64,000 bases of DNA from Streptomyces sp. cf386 (GCF_900103585.1 NZ_FNHV01000002.1:549461-613460); one strand, 5' to 3'; positions 1 through 8,328 are shown, numbered from the stretch's first letter. Translations and numbers: made by a program. The notes: generated by a model from the letters alone, not told the origin.

Positions 1-1
1 G

Positions 2-496
2 GCCGGCATCACGGTCGCGGCGCCCAGCGACTCCGCGATGAAGATCATGGCCGCCGTGATGGCCGCCGGCATGGTCCCCCCGCTCGGCATGGCCCTCGCC
101 ACCACCATCCGCAAGAAGCTGTTCACCACCGCCGAGCGCGAGAACGGCAAGGCGGCCTGGGTGCTGGGCGCCTCCTTCATCTCCGAGGGCGCGATCCCGT
201 TCGCCGCGGCCGACCCGCTGCGCGTCATCCCCGCCTCCATGGCGGGCGGCGCGGTCACCGGCGCGCTGGCCATGGCGTTCGGCTCGACCCTGCGCGCCCC
301 GCACGGCGGCATCTGGGTCACCTTCCTGATCGGCAAGCCGTTCCTCTACCTGCTGGCCATCGCGGCCGGTACGGCGGTCACGGCCGGCCTGGTCATCCTC
401 CTGAAGGGCATGCGCAAGACGACCCCGGAAGGAACTCCGGTCACCGAGTCCCCGGCGGCCACGACCGCGGAGGCGAAGCAGCCGGTGGCGGCGTAA
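2..496 (+). CDS. fruA: Fructose PTS permease (EIIC part), 5' end outside window
   Basis: These are the last 164 codons of a fructose-family PTS permease. The frame is already open at base 2, so the N-terminal domains lie outside the window. The visible part carries the IIC signature [14 protein letters not shown] followed by [10 protein letters not shown], a loop region conserved in FruA permeases, then two or three hydrophobic segments and an Ala/Thr/Pro-rich cytosolic tail of about 30 residues. The family takes up fructose and phosphorylates it to fructose 1-phosphate. In streptomycetes fruA normally closes a fruR-fruK-fruA operon, so the partners would be just upstream, out of view. A perfect hairpin 75 bp after the stop probably ends the transcript. 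Whether IIA and IIB domains are fused upstream cannot be seen. Confidence 0.9.
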   Translation, partial: AGITVAAPSDSAMKIMAAVMAAGMVPPLGMALATTIRKKLFTTAERENGKAAWVLGASFISEGAIPFAAADPLRVIPASMAGGAVTGALAMAFGSTLRAPHGGIWVTFLIGKPFLYLLAIAAGTAVTAGLVILLKGMRKTTPEGTPVTESPAATTAEAKQPVAA

Positions 497-570
497 GTCC
501 TCCGCCGGGCAGGCCTCCCGCTTGTCCCTTTGGGGCGCTGTGAGTTGTTCACGGCACCTGCGAGATACGT

Positions 571-600
571 CACGGTCCGGGCCCAATGGCCCGGACCGTG
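571..600 (+). terminator. Perfect hairpin after fruA
   Basis: A 13-bp perfect inverted repeat (571-583 with 588-600) closes on a 4-nt CAAT loop. It lies between the fruA stop and the start of the small gene at 617. There is no T-tract, which is usual for streptomycete terminators. It ends only 16 bp before the next start codon. Confidence 0.75.
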
Positions 601-616
601 GTGTCTACTGGGGCCC

Positions 617-874
617 ATGCCTGAGCACGTCTCGTTCCTCCAACTGCTGGGCCCGGTCGTCCTGGCCCTGGCGGCCGTGCTCTGGGTGACCGGCCTGATC
701 CGCCTCCTGCGCGGCGTCCGCCCCGAGCGGTCGCCGTGGCACCCGGGCGGCTCGGCCCTCTCCGCACTCCCGCACCAGCGGCAGACGCCCCCCGAGCTGG
801 AGGCCGTGGAACTGTCCCCGGCGGAACGGGACGCGTTCGCGGGACTGGTACGACAGCTCAGCGACGGCCGCTGA
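617..874 (+). CDS. Small membrane protein, unknown function
   Basis: An 85-residue protein, not recognised as a named family. One hydrophobic segment spans about residues 6-29 (LLGPVVLALAAVLWV...). A short basic stretch (RLLRGVRPER) follows, then a soluble tail ending in a helix-like stretch with the motif LSPAERDAFAGLV, so it looks like a single-pass protein with a cytosolic tail. I chose ATG 617 because everything upstream in this frame falls in the fruA terminator hairpin and has no protein-like character. It stands alone between fruA and the converging DUF6227 gene. Function cannot be inferred. Confidence 0.6.
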   Translation: MPEHVSFLQLLGPVVLALAAVLWVTGLIRLLRGVRPERSPWHPGGSALSALPHQRQTPPELEAVELSPAERDAFAGLVRQLSDGR

Positions 875-945
875 CCGGCTGAGGCGGCGTTACGGCAGGT
901 GCGCGGTAGGGACTCCTGTACCGGTGCCGAACAGCGGGGCCGGTG

Positions 946-1692
946 TTACGACAGCTGCGCCGCCCGGCGCTCCATCGCATCGCGCGCCGCGTCCTCGTCG
1001 ACGTACACCTCGCACATGTGCCGCCCGTCCGGCGTCGCCGTGTGCTCGACCTCCCACAGGGAGATCTCGCTGCCGTCGCGCAGCAGGAAAGCGTGCTCGT
1101 ACAGCGAGAAGCACAGCCCGGCGCGCCCCGCACGGCATGGGCGCCCGAAGGCCTGTGTGATCTGGTGCGCGCACGCCGTGGCCAGCAGCGCGGCCGTCTC
1201 CGCGTCCGGCCGGTCGGCGTTCTCCGCCCGGCGCAGCAGCCGGCGGGCGTGGTCCGCCGAGTCGCCCGGCATGTAGGCGTGCCGGGGTGCGGGGATCGGC
1301 GACAACTGCACCGTCACCGGCAGTTCGAAGTCCGGCGCGTCCGGCGGCAGCGGCAGCCGCGCGGTCGCGGCGCGCAGCTCCTCCTCGTCGACGTACACCT
1401 CGTGCTGGGCCGCCCCGTCCCGTGCCGTGTTGTGCACGAGCTCCCACAGCGTGAGTGCCGAGCCGTCGGCGAGCAGCCAGGTGTGCCGATACGTCTCGCG
1501 GTGCAGCCCGGCGCTGTGGTGCGCGGAGTGCAGCGAGCTGTCATGAGCCAGCGCACAGTCGAGCAGCCGTATCGTCTCGTCGGGCAACTCGAAGGAGTTC
1601 AGGGCGCGGCCGAGGAGTCGCGCGAGGTGCTCCTCCGGAGACTCCGGCGACTCGGGTGGTTCGTACGCTGCCGTCTCGTACGGAACGCTCAA
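946..1692 (-). CDS. DUF6227 family protein with internal duplication
   Basis: A 248-residue soluble protein of the Streptomyces-restricted DUF6227 family, with no known function. It is built from two homologous halves, about residues 23-108 and 148-238. Each has an Ala/Leu-rich helical start, then a beta-rich block: WLLADGSALTLWELVH with HEVYVDEEELRA in copy 1, FLLRDGSEISLWEVEH with CEVYVDEDAARDA in copy 2. The pattern of a xLLxDGSxxxLWExxH strand followed by EVYVDE suggests a repeated ligand- or partner-binding fold. Start ATG 1692 gives MSVPYE and an acidic Pro/Glu N-terminus. An unusual nested inverted repeat lies 52-81 bp upstream. The gene appears monocistronic. Confidence 0.8.
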   Translation of the reverse strand: MSVPYETAAYEPPESPESPEEHLARLLGRALNSFELPDETIRLLDCALAHDSSLHSAHHSAGLHRETYRHTWLLADGSALTLWELVHNTARDGAAQHEVYVDEEELRAATARLPLPPDAPDFELPVTVQLSPIPAPRHAYMPGDSADHARRLLRRAENADRPDAETAALLATACAHQITQAFGRPCRAGRAGLCFSLYEHAFLLRDGSEISLWEVEHTATPDGRHMCEVYVDEDAARDAMERRAAQLS

Positions 1693-1743
1693 GGTTTCTC
1701 CCGGCGTTGCTGCATGTCACCTTGTGGGTGCATACCGTAGCCC

Positions 1744-1773
1744 CTCGGTCGGACATCATGTCCGGGAACCGAG
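1744..1773. promoter_or_regulatory. Nested palindrome upstream of the DUF6227 gene
   Basis: The core CGGACAT-C-ATGTCCG (1750-1764) is a perfect 7+1+7 palindrome. It is framed by an outer inverted pair, CTCGGT and ACCGAG. It lies 52-81 bp upstream of the DUF6227 start, where a promoter would be expected. It could be an operator for a dimeric repressor or a leader hairpin; no binding protein can be named. Confidence 0.4.
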
Positions 1774-1797
1774 AAAACGTACGTCCGGTAAAACGCA

Positions 1798-1828
1798 CGG
1801 GCCGCGCGAGAGGTTCCCGCGCGGCCCG
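1798..1828 (-). terminator. Hairpin downstream of the L,D-transpeptidase gene
   Basis: Arms CGGGCCGCGCG and CGCGCGGCCCG (11 bp, perfect) enclose a 9-nt loop, 43 bp beyond the L,D-transpeptidase stop. This is a typical GC-only streptomycete terminator and separates that gene from the DUF6227 gene. Confidence 0.7.
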
Positions 1829-1870
1829 ACGAACCGTCAGTAATCCCTGTTCGGGCGGTACTTCAATGGA

Positions 1871-3088
1871 TCACGCGGCGCTGCCCGCGACCCACTCGTC
1901 CCACGCCATGTTCCAGCCGTTGAGCCCGTTGTCCGCAGTCACGCTCTTGTCGGGGGAGTTCTTCACGATCACCACGTCGCCGATGAGCGAGTTGTCGTAG
2001 AACCACTTGGAAGGGGTGTCCCCCTGTCCGCCCTTCACGTCCTGCAGCCCGACGCAGCCGTGGCTGGTGCCCTGGCTGCCGAAGGGCGGGTTGCCCTTGT
2101 TGTACCAGTAGTTGCCGTGGATGAACGTCCCGGACGTCGTCAGTCGCATCGCGTTCGGTACGTCCTTGATGTCGTACGCGTCGGCGAGATTGACCGTGCG
2201 GCTGTCCATGTGGAGCTGCTTGAACTTCTCCGAGATCACCATCTGCCCGTTGTAGGTGGAGAACTCGGAGCTGCCCGCCGAGATCGGCACCGACTTGATC
2301 GTCTTGCCGTCCCGCACGACCGTCATCGTCTGCGTGTTGACGTCGACCGTCGAGACCTGCGAGCGCCCGACGGTGAAGTCGACGGTCTTCTTCTGCACGC
2401 CGTAGACGCCGTTCGCGCCCTCGACGCCGTCCAGGTCGATCTTCATGGTGACCTTGGAGCCGGTCTTCCAGTACTCCTCGGGCCGGAAGTCGAGCCGCTG
2501 CTCCCCGAACCAGTGCCCGACCACCTTCTGGCCGCTGCTGGAGGTGACCGTGATGTGCGACTGCACGGCCTTCTTGTCGCTGATCGCCTTGTCGAAGGTG
2601 AACGACACCGGCATACCGACGCCGACCGTCGAACCGCCGTCGGGCGTGTACGTCCCGATGAAGCTGTTGGCCGAACTGACCGTGGTGAAGGTCGAGTCGG
2701 CGGCGACGGTACGCCCGTCCGCGCCCTTCGCGTTGGCCGAGATCTGGTACTTCGTCCCCCGCTCCAGCTGCTCCTTCGGCTTCCAGCTGCCCCCGTCGCC
2801 GGCCAGGGAGCCCGGCACGGCCTGCCCGCTCTCCGCCAGCGTCATCTTCACGTCGGTCAGCTTCCCGTCGCTGACCTTCACGCCGGTCGTGTTGATCGAC
2901 GCGCCTGTCGAGCCGTCCTTCGCCGAGATCACGATCTTCGCGGCGGACGTCCCGGAGTCCTTGCCGCCCTTCCCGTCCCCGTTGTCGGCATTGGCGCTCC
3001 CACCACAGGCTGTGAGGGTCAAAGCGCCGATCATCAGGGCGGCACAGGCCCCGAGTGCGCGCCGCGCTGCTATGTCCGGCGTTGTCAC
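1871..3088 (-). CDS. L,D-transpeptidase lipoprotein (YkuD, Ig-like domain)
   Basis: A secreted L,D-transpeptidase that forms 3-3 cross-links in peptidoglycan. The N-terminus is a lipoprotein signal with a hydrophobic core and lipobox LTAC (Cys28). A Gly/Asp/Lys linker follows, then an Ig-like region of about 180 residues, then the YkuD catalytic domain (about 255-375) with the hallmark SHGC motif, catalytic Cys345 and His343. It ends in a Trp-containing tail. I prefer GTG 3088 because GGAG sits 6 nt upstream; the in-frame ATG at 3100 is weaker by RBS. It fits the family with which actinobacteria strengthen poles and spores. It is downstream of a P1 peptidase gene but separated from it by about 200 bp. 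Confidence 0.9.
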   Translation of the reverse strand: MTTPDIAARRALGACAALMIGALTLTACGGSANADNGDGKGGKDSGTSAAKIVISAKDGSTGASINTTGVKVSDGKLTDVKMTLAESGQAVPGSLAGDGGSWKPKEQLERGTKYQISANAKGADGRTVAADSTFTTVSSANSFIGTYTPDGGSTVGVGMPVSFTFDKAISDKKAVQSHITVTSSSGQKVVGHWFGEQRLDFRPEEYWKTGSKVTMKIDLDGVEGANGVYGVQKKTVDFTVGRSQVSTVDVNTQTMTVVRDGKTIKSVPISAGSSEFSTYNGQMVISEKFKQLHMDSRTVNLADAYDIKDVPNAMRLTTSGTFIHGNYWYNKGNPPFGSQGTSHGCVGLQDVKGGQGDTPSKWFYDNSLIGDVVIVKNSPDKSVTADNGLNGWNMAWDEWVAGSAA

Positions 3089-3292
3089 GAGCTGCTCCAT
3101 CTTCGAGTGATCTGCGAGATCCGTTCCGTTCCACGGTGGAAGAGGCCACCGCCACCGACCCGGGTTCCCGTTGTGCGCGGTGAACGCCATCACGTGACAG
3201 AACCGCGACAATCCCGCGCACCGGGCAGCTGTCGCCCCGTCAGCTCCAGGTGCCGCCGGCCGACTCCGAGTTCCGCCCGGTCAGCTCGCTGA

Positions 3293-4321
3293 TCAGCGCT
3301 CCCCGTACAACTCCCGGTAAGACGGCCACGCTCCACCCGGCCCGTCCACCGACTCGGCCGCGCGTACGGCGCGCACGATCGCGCGCGTCACGATGTCCGC
3401 GCCCGCCGCGAGGAGGTCGTTCAGCGCGAGGGGGTGCTCGGAGTCGAGCGGGCGGTCCCCGGTGGCCAGGGTGAAGACCGTGTCCCCGTCGTGGAGCAGG
3501 TGCACCGGCCGCACCGCGCGTGCGATGCCGTCGTGAGCCGTGCCGGCCAGCTTCTGCGCCTGTGCCTTCGTCAGGTCCGCGTCGGTGGCGACCACCGCGA
3601 GCGTGGTGTTCAGCGGGGGCGGTGCGTTCTTGGCCGCGACCTCGGCGAGGCGCCTGCGCGCGGCCTCGTGGACGGGTGCCTCGGGGTATTCCACCCGCCC
3701 CTGGAACAACTCCCCGTACAGCACGCCGGTCTCCGGATCCAGCGCCGACCCCGCCGCGTTGGCCACCACGAGCGCGCCCACCGTGATCCCCGAGTCCAGG
3801 ACGACGCTCGCCGTACCGATTCCGCCCTTCACCGGCCCGGCGGTCGCCCCCGTACCCGCGCCCACGCACCCCTCCCGCACGGGCGCGCCGGGTTCGCTCG
3901 CCGCGGCCTCCTCGACCGCGGTCCGCCCGGTGGCCGCGTCCGGCCTCGCGCGGAAGTCGCCGCCCCGCCCGAGGTCGAAGACGCAGGCGGCCGGCACCAC
4001 TGGCACGACATGCGCCGGATCCGCACCCACGCGCACCCCGCGCCCCTGCTCCTCCAGCCAGGCCATCACCCCGGACGCCGCGTCGAGTCCGTACGCGCTG
4101 CCCCCGGTCAGCACGATCGCCTCGACCTTCTGCACGACGTTGCGTGGATCGAGCGCGTCGGTCTCCTTGGTGCCGGGGCCTCCGCCGCGTACGTCCACGG
4201 CGGCGACGGCCCCGCCCTCGGGTGCGAGGACGACCGTGGTGCCGGTGAGCCAACCGTCGCCGGTGCGGGTCGCGTGCCCCACCCGGATCCCCGCGACGTC
4301 TGTCAGAGCGTCAACTGTCAT
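3293..4321 (-). CDS. P1/S58-family N-terminal-nucleophile peptidase (DmpA/NylC type)
   Basis: A 342-residue member of the P1 (S58) family of self-cleaving aminopeptidases and amidases, which includes DmpA and the nylon-oligomer hydrolase NylC. The N-terminus has the family block TDVAGIRVGHAT, then VDVRGGGPGT and LTGGSAYGLDAA. The likely autocleavage site is LNTTLAVVATDA, with Asn238-Thr239 matching the Asn-Thr cleavage site known for NylC; DmpA uses Gly-Ser instead. After cleavage Thr239 would be the nucleophile. No signal peptide is seen, so it is probably cytosolic. ATG 4321 is the first start that gives the conserved N-terminus. Substrate is unknown. About 130 bp separate it from ltrA. Confidence 0.85.
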   Translation of the reverse strand: MTVDALTDVAGIRVGHATRTGDGWLTGTTVVLAPEGGAVAAVDVRGGGPGTKETDALDPRNVVQKVEAIVLTGGSAYGLDAASGVMAWLEEQGRGVRVGADPAHVVPVVPAACVFDLGRGGDFRARPDAATGRTAVEEAAASEPGAPVREGCVGAGTGATAGPVKGGIGTASVVLDSGITVGALVVANAAGSALDPETGVLYGELFQGRVEYPEAPVHEAARRRLAEVAAKNAPPPLNTTLAVVATDADLTKAQAQKLAGTAHDGIARAVRPVHLLHDGDTVFTLATGDRPLDSEHPLALNDLLAAGADIVTRAIVRAVRAAESVDGPGGAWPSYRELYGER

Positions 4322-4387
4322 GCGCCCAGTCTCGTCGAGTGACCGGCGCCGTCCTATGACCCTGGTCCGACCCTCGCCGTCCGTTGC

Positions 4388-4446
4388 GCAGACCACTCCC
4401 TAGCCGGCCCCTCCCTGGCAGACCCGTCTCTGGCAGACCCCTCCCT
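4388..4446. repeat. Degenerate short direct repeats
   Basis: Three versions of GCAGACC(A/C)(C/G)T(C)(C/T)CT occur at 4388, 4418 and 4433; the last two are 15 bp apart. They fill the gap between ltrA and the P1 peptidase gene. They look like slippage products, with no visible function. Confidence 0.4.
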
Positions 4447-4450
4447 ATCC

Positions 4451-5689
4451 CTAGGTGACTTGCTCCTTCATCCGCCGTCTGTTCTCCCGTCTCGTCATAC
4501 GCGCCGTCAGCGTGGTCCCGGTCGCCACCGTCAGTGCCGCCACGAGGCCGGCCGCCAGCACGGCCCAGTCGCCCAGGAACGTGCAGCAGATCACCAGCAG
4601 GGCCGAGGTCGGCAGCACCAGCTGCTGGGTGATGCCGAACTTGAAGTGGCGTGAGTGCAGTGCCCAGACGGTGAGCAGGTAGAGCGCGGTCGGCAGGGTC
4701 ACCGCGGCCGACGCCGCCAGCGTCGAGATGTGCGCCTTGCCGACGGCCTGCTCGACCGCCACCTCCAGGCCGGCGCCGATCGCGGCCGCCGAGGCGAAGA
4801 CGAGGTAGTGGCCGTAACCCCACAGGAACGCCTGTTGGTTGGAGCGCAGGTGACCGTGGATCGGCACCACGAAGTAGATCCACCACGCGGCGAAGATGAT
4901 CAGCAGCCCGCCCGCGGCGATCGGCAGCAGGTCGCCCAGCTCGTCGCTCTCGTCGATACCGGCCTTCACCGCCACCGTGGCCGCGGCGATGGTCTCGCCG
5001 AGCACGATGATGGTGAACAGCCCGTACCGCTCGGCGATATGGCGTGGATGCCAGGACGTGGGGTGGTCCTTCTCCGCGTACGGCGGCACACACAGTTCGA
5101 GGATCGCCATCACCAGGAACACCCAGGCTCTGGCGCCCTCGGGCAGGACCACCAGCCCCAGCCAGCCGATCAGGCACACCAGCACACCGCCGGCGTACCG
5201 CAGGGCCATCGTTCTCTCCGGGCCCTCACTCGACCTGGCCACGCGCAGCCACTGCGTCACCATGGCCAGCCGCATGATCACGTAGCCCAGCCAGACCGCC
5301 AGGAAGTCGTGGTCCTCGAACGCGGAGGAGACCCCGGCCGCCAGGACCAGCACACCGGCGATCTGCAGCAGGGTGACGACTCGGTAGAGGACGTCGTCGT
5401 TGTCGTACGCCGAGGCGAACCAGGTGAAGTTCATCCAGGCCCACCAGATGGCGAAGAACACCATCGCGTAGTTGAGGATCCCCTCGCCCGCATGCCCCTC
5501 GGCCACGGCGTGCACCAGCTGAATCCCGGCCTGGGCGATGGCCACGACGAAGCACAGGTCGAAGAAGAGCTCCAGCGGGGTGGCGGTCCGATGCGCCTCA
5601 CCACGGCCACGGGCCGTGAGTCTGCGCAGTGGGCGGTGGCTTTCGTGTGCGCGGGGGGAGTCCGGCGCGGGAGTCGAACTGGACGTCAT
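4451..5689 (-). CDS. ltrA: Low-temperature requirement protein A (LtrA) family
   Basis: A 412-residue polytopic membrane protein of the LtrA family, named for a Listeria cold-growth phenotype; its molecular function is unknown. The family signature ATPLELFFDLCFVVAIAQ follows a basic N-terminal tail of about 38 residues. About ten hydrophobic segments alternate through the protein, with conserved IWWAWMNFTWFASAYDNDD after the second and HIAERYGLFTIIVLGE in the middle. The C-terminus is short and basic. ATG 5689 gives the sequence MTSSS. It is divergent from the small gene at 5848, sharing a 158-bp gap. Confidence 0.85.
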   Translation of the reverse strand: MTSSSTPAPDSPRAHESHRPLRRLTARGRGEAHRTATPLELFFDLCFVVAIAQAGIQLVHAVAEGHAGEGILNYAMVFFAIWWAWMNFTWFASAYDNDDVLYRVVTLLQIAGVLVLAAGVSSAFEDHDFLAVWLGYVIMRLAMVTQWLRVARSSEGPERTMALRYAGGVLVCLIGWLGLVVLPEGARAWVFLVMAILELCVPPYAEKDHPTSWHPRHIAERYGLFTIIVLGETIAAATVAVKAGIDESDELGDLLPIAAGGLLIIFAAWWIYFVVPIHGHLRSNQQAFLWGYGHYLVFASAAAIGAGLEVAVEQAVGKAHISTLAASAAVTLPTALYLLTVWALHSRHFKFGITQQLVLPTSALLVICCTFLGDWAVLAAGLVAALTVATGTTLTARMTRRENRRRMKEQVT

Positions 5690-5847
5690 GGGCTCAAGCA
5701 CAGCAGATGGGGCGCGGAATTTCTCGCCTGGCGATTCACAAGCGCGCAAGAGCGGGGGCGGGGGGTGGGGGAGCCGGGGCTGAGCGGCCGTGGCCCCGAG
5801 GCCCCTGGCCCGGCATGCCCTCGCCCCGAGGGCCGTACCCTGGACGC

Positions 5848-6036
5848 ATGAGTACCGCCCCTGTCCCCGCCCCCGAGCCGCCTGCGCCGAAGCCCGTGCT
5901 GATCTTCGACGACCCGTTGGACCAGCAGTCCTCGGACGACACGGACCGTGGATGGGGCGAGCGGCCGGGTACGGACGGCGACAGTGCGGCCGAGCTGAAG
6001 CGGTTTCTCGACGAGAAGCCGCCCCACCACATCTGA
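5848..6036 (+). CDS. Small acidic hypothetical protein (62 aa)
   Basis: A 62-residue hydrophilic protein with a Pro/Ala-rich start, then the block PKPVLIFDDPLDQQSSDD and a C-terminal stretch AAELKRFLDEKPPHHI. No signal peptide, TM segment or cysteine is present. It is not recognised as a named family but is protein-like, and its third positions are strongly G/C. The C-terminal amphipathic piece may be a short helix used in protein contact. It is divergent from ltrA and converges on mscL. Confidence 0.55.
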   Translation: MSTAPVPAPEPPAPKPVLIFDDPLDQQSSDDTDRGWGERPGTDGDSAAELKRFLDEKPPHHI

Positions 6037-6083
6037 GACGGGGGCCTGGCGCCGCTCGACCTTCCGGGCCTCTGAACCAGGTC

Positions 6084-6542
6084 CTAGGGCTCGTTGTGCC
6101 CCGACCCGCGCTGGGCGACCAGCGCGTCGCGGATCTCCTTCAGTACCTCCAGCTCGGTCACCTCGATGACCTCGTGCGTGCTCTCCTTCGCCTTGCGGCG
6201 GGCCTCCACGCGGGCCAGGTACTTCGCCATGGGCAGGACCATGAGGAAATACACGACGCCCGCGGTGATCACGAAGCTGAGGGCCGCGCCGAGGACCGAG
6301 CCCCACAGGATCTGAATCCCCTGATCGCCCTCGCACGTCGTACTCAGGCACGAGCTGTAGTGATCGAGGTTCTTGGTGCCGATCGCTCCGACCAGCGGAT
6401 TGATGATCCCCTTCACCACCGCGTTGACGATGTTGGTGAACGCGGCACCGATGACCACCGCCACTGCCAGATCGACGACGTTGCCGCGCATCAGGAAGGC
6501 CTTGAAGCCGTCCCAGACGCTCGGTTCCTTCTTCTCGCTCAC
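6084..6542 (-). CDS. mscL: Large-conductance mechanosensitive channel MscL
   Basis: A 152-residue MscL, the pentameric safety-valve channel that opens under membrane tension during hypo-osmotic shock. The N-terminal helix and TM1 read DGFKAFLMRGNVVDLAVAV, matching the canonical GNV(V/I)DLAVGV gate region. TM2 (FVITAGVVYFLMVLPM) follows a periplasmic loop with two cysteines (SSCLSTTC), a possible disulfide. The C-terminus has a charged bundle (VTELEVLKEIRDALV). GTG 6542 is chosen because GAGGAGAGG lies 7 nt upstream. It is about 130 bp downstream of the SAF-domain gene on the same strand, so they may or may not share a transcript. Confidence 0.95.
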   Translation of the reverse strand: MSEKKEPSVWDGFKAFLMRGNVVDLAVAVVIGAAFTNIVNAVVKGIINPLVGAIGTKNLDHYSSCLSTTCEGDQGIQILWGSVLGAALSFVITAGVVYFLMVLPMAKYLARVEARRKAKESTHEVIEVTELEVLKEIRDALVAQRGSGHNEP

Positions 6543-6671
6543 CGCGGAGCCTCTCCTCGCATGCACAGGTTGTGGAACGAACAGCTCCGCAACCTACGGC
6601 AGGGTTAGGCCATCCTGTCCAATTGCACCACCTGAACGAGGGACTTGACAGGAGGGCATGCTTGATCTTGC

Positions 6672-7244
6672 TCAGCACAGCGTCACCGCCAACCGCGCCG
6701 TAGCACTCGCCCCCGCGAGGCGCGCCGCGGTGGCACGCGGCACCGACAGCACCACCAGCGCCCCGCTGTCGATCGCGGCGTCCAGCGGCTCCGGCACCTT
6801 CGTCACCCGCGCCCCGCGCGCGATCACCTGGGCGTCGCCGCCCGTCGCCGTCTCCTCCGCGGCGATCACATCGACCCGGTCGCCGGGCCGCAGCAGCCGC
6901 ACCGTGGCCCCATCGGCGATCCGCACCGGCGCGGACACCCGCTCGACGGCCCGCTGCTGGCGCACCGGCTCCGCCACCGGATGCCCGCGCGCCCGGTCGG
7001 CCTCCCGCGGCCCCGCCGCCACGAGCGCCGCCGCGGTCACGGCGAGCCCCGCCGCGGTCACGGCGAGCCCCGCCGCCACGGCCCGCCTCCGGTGCCGTAC
7101 GAGTCGACTTAGTCGATACCGCCCGCCGCGCACCCGTACCGGCGCGAAGTGCGGCACCTCGCACGTGGCCGGGGCGTCCGAGCCGGGCGGGAGCGGAACG
7201 ACCGACGAAAACGAAGAAGAAGGGGACGACGGAGCAACGGACAT
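6672..7244 (-). CDS. SAF-domain, CpaB/RcpC-like membrane-anchored protein
   Basis: About 190 residues. After a basic region (VRHRRR) comes a hydrophobic Ala/Val segment, probably a membrane anchor, then a CpaB/RcpC-like SAF region: SAPVRIADGATVRLLRPGDRVDVIAA, split here as SAPVRIADGATVRLL and RPGDRVDVIAA. The end LVVLSVPRATAARLAG also fits. CpaB/RcpC proteins assist assembly of Tad/Flp pili, but no other tad gene is near, so this is an orphan copy of unknown role. A perfect 21-bp tandem duplication doubles AAGLAVT within the anchor. ATG 7244 is assumed; GTG 7286 would add 14 residues and neither has a strong RBS. Confidence 0.65.
   Translation of the reverse strand: MSVAPSSPSSSFSSVVPLPPGSDAPATCEVPHFAPVRVRGGRYRLSRLVRHRRRAVAAGLAVTAAGLAVTAAALVAAGPREADRARGHPVAEPVRQQRAVERVSAPVRIADGATVRLLRPGDRVDVIAAEETATGGDAQVIARGARVTKVPEPLDAAIDSGALVVLSVPRATAARLAGASATARLAVTLC
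7030..7071. repeat. 21-bp in-frame tandem duplication
   Basis: Two identical 21-bp units, 7030-7050 and 7051-7071, encode seven extra residues of the hydrophobic segment in the SAF-domain protein. Perfect identity suggests a recent slippage event. The length change keeps the frame. Confidence 0.8.
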
Positions 7245-7408
7245 GAAGACCACCACCTGCGACGACGGAACGGCTTGCGACGCCACGATGAGGCATCTCG
7301 CCGCCGCCCGCCGACGCCGGTGGACTACTGACCGGTTGTGGAAAACTCCCCCACCCGAACGAGGAGTTCTGCCCCCCGGGTCAGGCGCTACGGCTCCTCA
7401 GCCAGGCC

Positions 7409-8251
7409 CTACGCCAACGCGAACCCAGGATCCATCCCGCCCAGCGCGCTGGTGCACAGGCAGTCCCGATCCCCGTTCTCCGGCAGCCCCGCCACCGTGT
7501 CGAACAGCACCCCCCGCAGCCGGTCCACATTCGCCGCGAACACCCGCAGCACCTCGTCGTGCGAGACCCCCTCGCCGGTCTCGGCGCCCGCGTCGAGGTC
7601 GGTGACCAGTGTCAACGAGGTGTAGCAGAGCTCCAGTTCACGGGCGAGGGCCGCTTCGGGGTGGCCGGTCATGCCCACCACCGACCAGCCCTGAGCCTGG
7701 TGCCACAACGATTCGGCACGGGTCGAGAAGCGCGGGCCCTCGATGACCACCAGCGTCCCGCCGTCCACCGGCTCCCAGTCCCGCCCGCGCGCCGCCTTCA
7801 GCGCGGCCGCGCGCCCCGCCGGGCAGTAGGGGTCGGCCAGCGACACGTGCACCACGTTCGGCACGGTGCCGTCGGGCAGCGGCAGCCCGTCGAAGTACGT
7901 CCCCACCCGGGACTTCGTACGGTCGACCAGCTGGTCCGGCACGAGCAGCGTGCCCGGCCCGTACTCGGGACGCAGACCGCCCACCGCGCACGGGCCGAGG
8001 ACCTGGCGCACGCCCAGCGAGCGCAGCGCCCAGAGGTTGGCCCGGTAGTTGATCCGGTGCGGCGGCAGATGGTGGCCGCGTCCGTGTCGGGGCAGGAAGG
8101 CGACCCGGCGGCCGGCGATCTCGCCGAGGAAGAGGGAGTCGCTGGGCGGCCCGTAAGGGGTGTCCACCTGGATCTCGGTGACGTCGTCGAGGAACGAGTA
8201 GAAGCCGGAGCCGCCGATCACGCCGATTTCGGTGTTCGCCTTGTTCGCCAT
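7409..8251 (-). CDS. mtnP: S-methyl-5'-thioadenosine phosphorylase
   Basis: A 280-residue purine-nucleoside phosphorylase of the MTAP class, which splits methylthioadenosine with phosphate to adenine and methylthioribose 1-phosphate in methionine salvage. The N-terminal phosphate loop reads IGVIGGSGFYSF. FLPRHGRGHHLPPHRINYRAN is the MTAP signature (FLPRHGRGH then PPHRINYRAN), and VVIEGPRFSTRAES and VVGMTGHPEAALARE are also diagnostic. Cytosolic, with start ATG 8251. It lies 77 bp downstream of fmdB with a hairpin between them, so it is probably transcribed separately. Some members prefer other 6-oxopurine nucleosides, which cannot be settled here. Confidence 0.93.
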   Translation of the reverse strand: MANKANTEIGVIGGSGFYSFLDDVTEIQVDTPYGPPSDSLFLGEIAGRRVAFLPRHGRGHHLPPHRINYRANLWALRSLGVRQVLGPCAVGGLRPEYGPGTLLVPDQLVDRTKSRVGTYFDGLPLPDGTVPNVVHVSLADPYCPAGRAAALKAARGRDWEPVDGGTLVVIEGPRFSTRAESLWHQAQGWSVVGMTGHPEAALARELELCYTSLTLVTDLDAGAETGEGVSHDEVLRVFAANVDRLRGVLFDTVAGLPENGDRDCLCTSALGGMDPGFALA

Positions 8252-8283
8252 GCCCGCACCCTAACCGCACCAGAAAACGCCGA

Positions 8284-8313
8284 GGACCCCGCCGTCGTAC
8301 GACGACAGGGTCC
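8284..8313 (-). terminator. Hairpin downstream of the FmdB gene
   Basis: GGACCC (8284-8289) pairs with GGGTCC (8308-8313) around an inner palindrome GTCGTACGAC. It starts 15 bp past the fmdB stop and probably separates fmdB from mtnP. Confidence 0.6.
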
Positions 8314-8328
8314 CGCGAGCCGTGGGTG

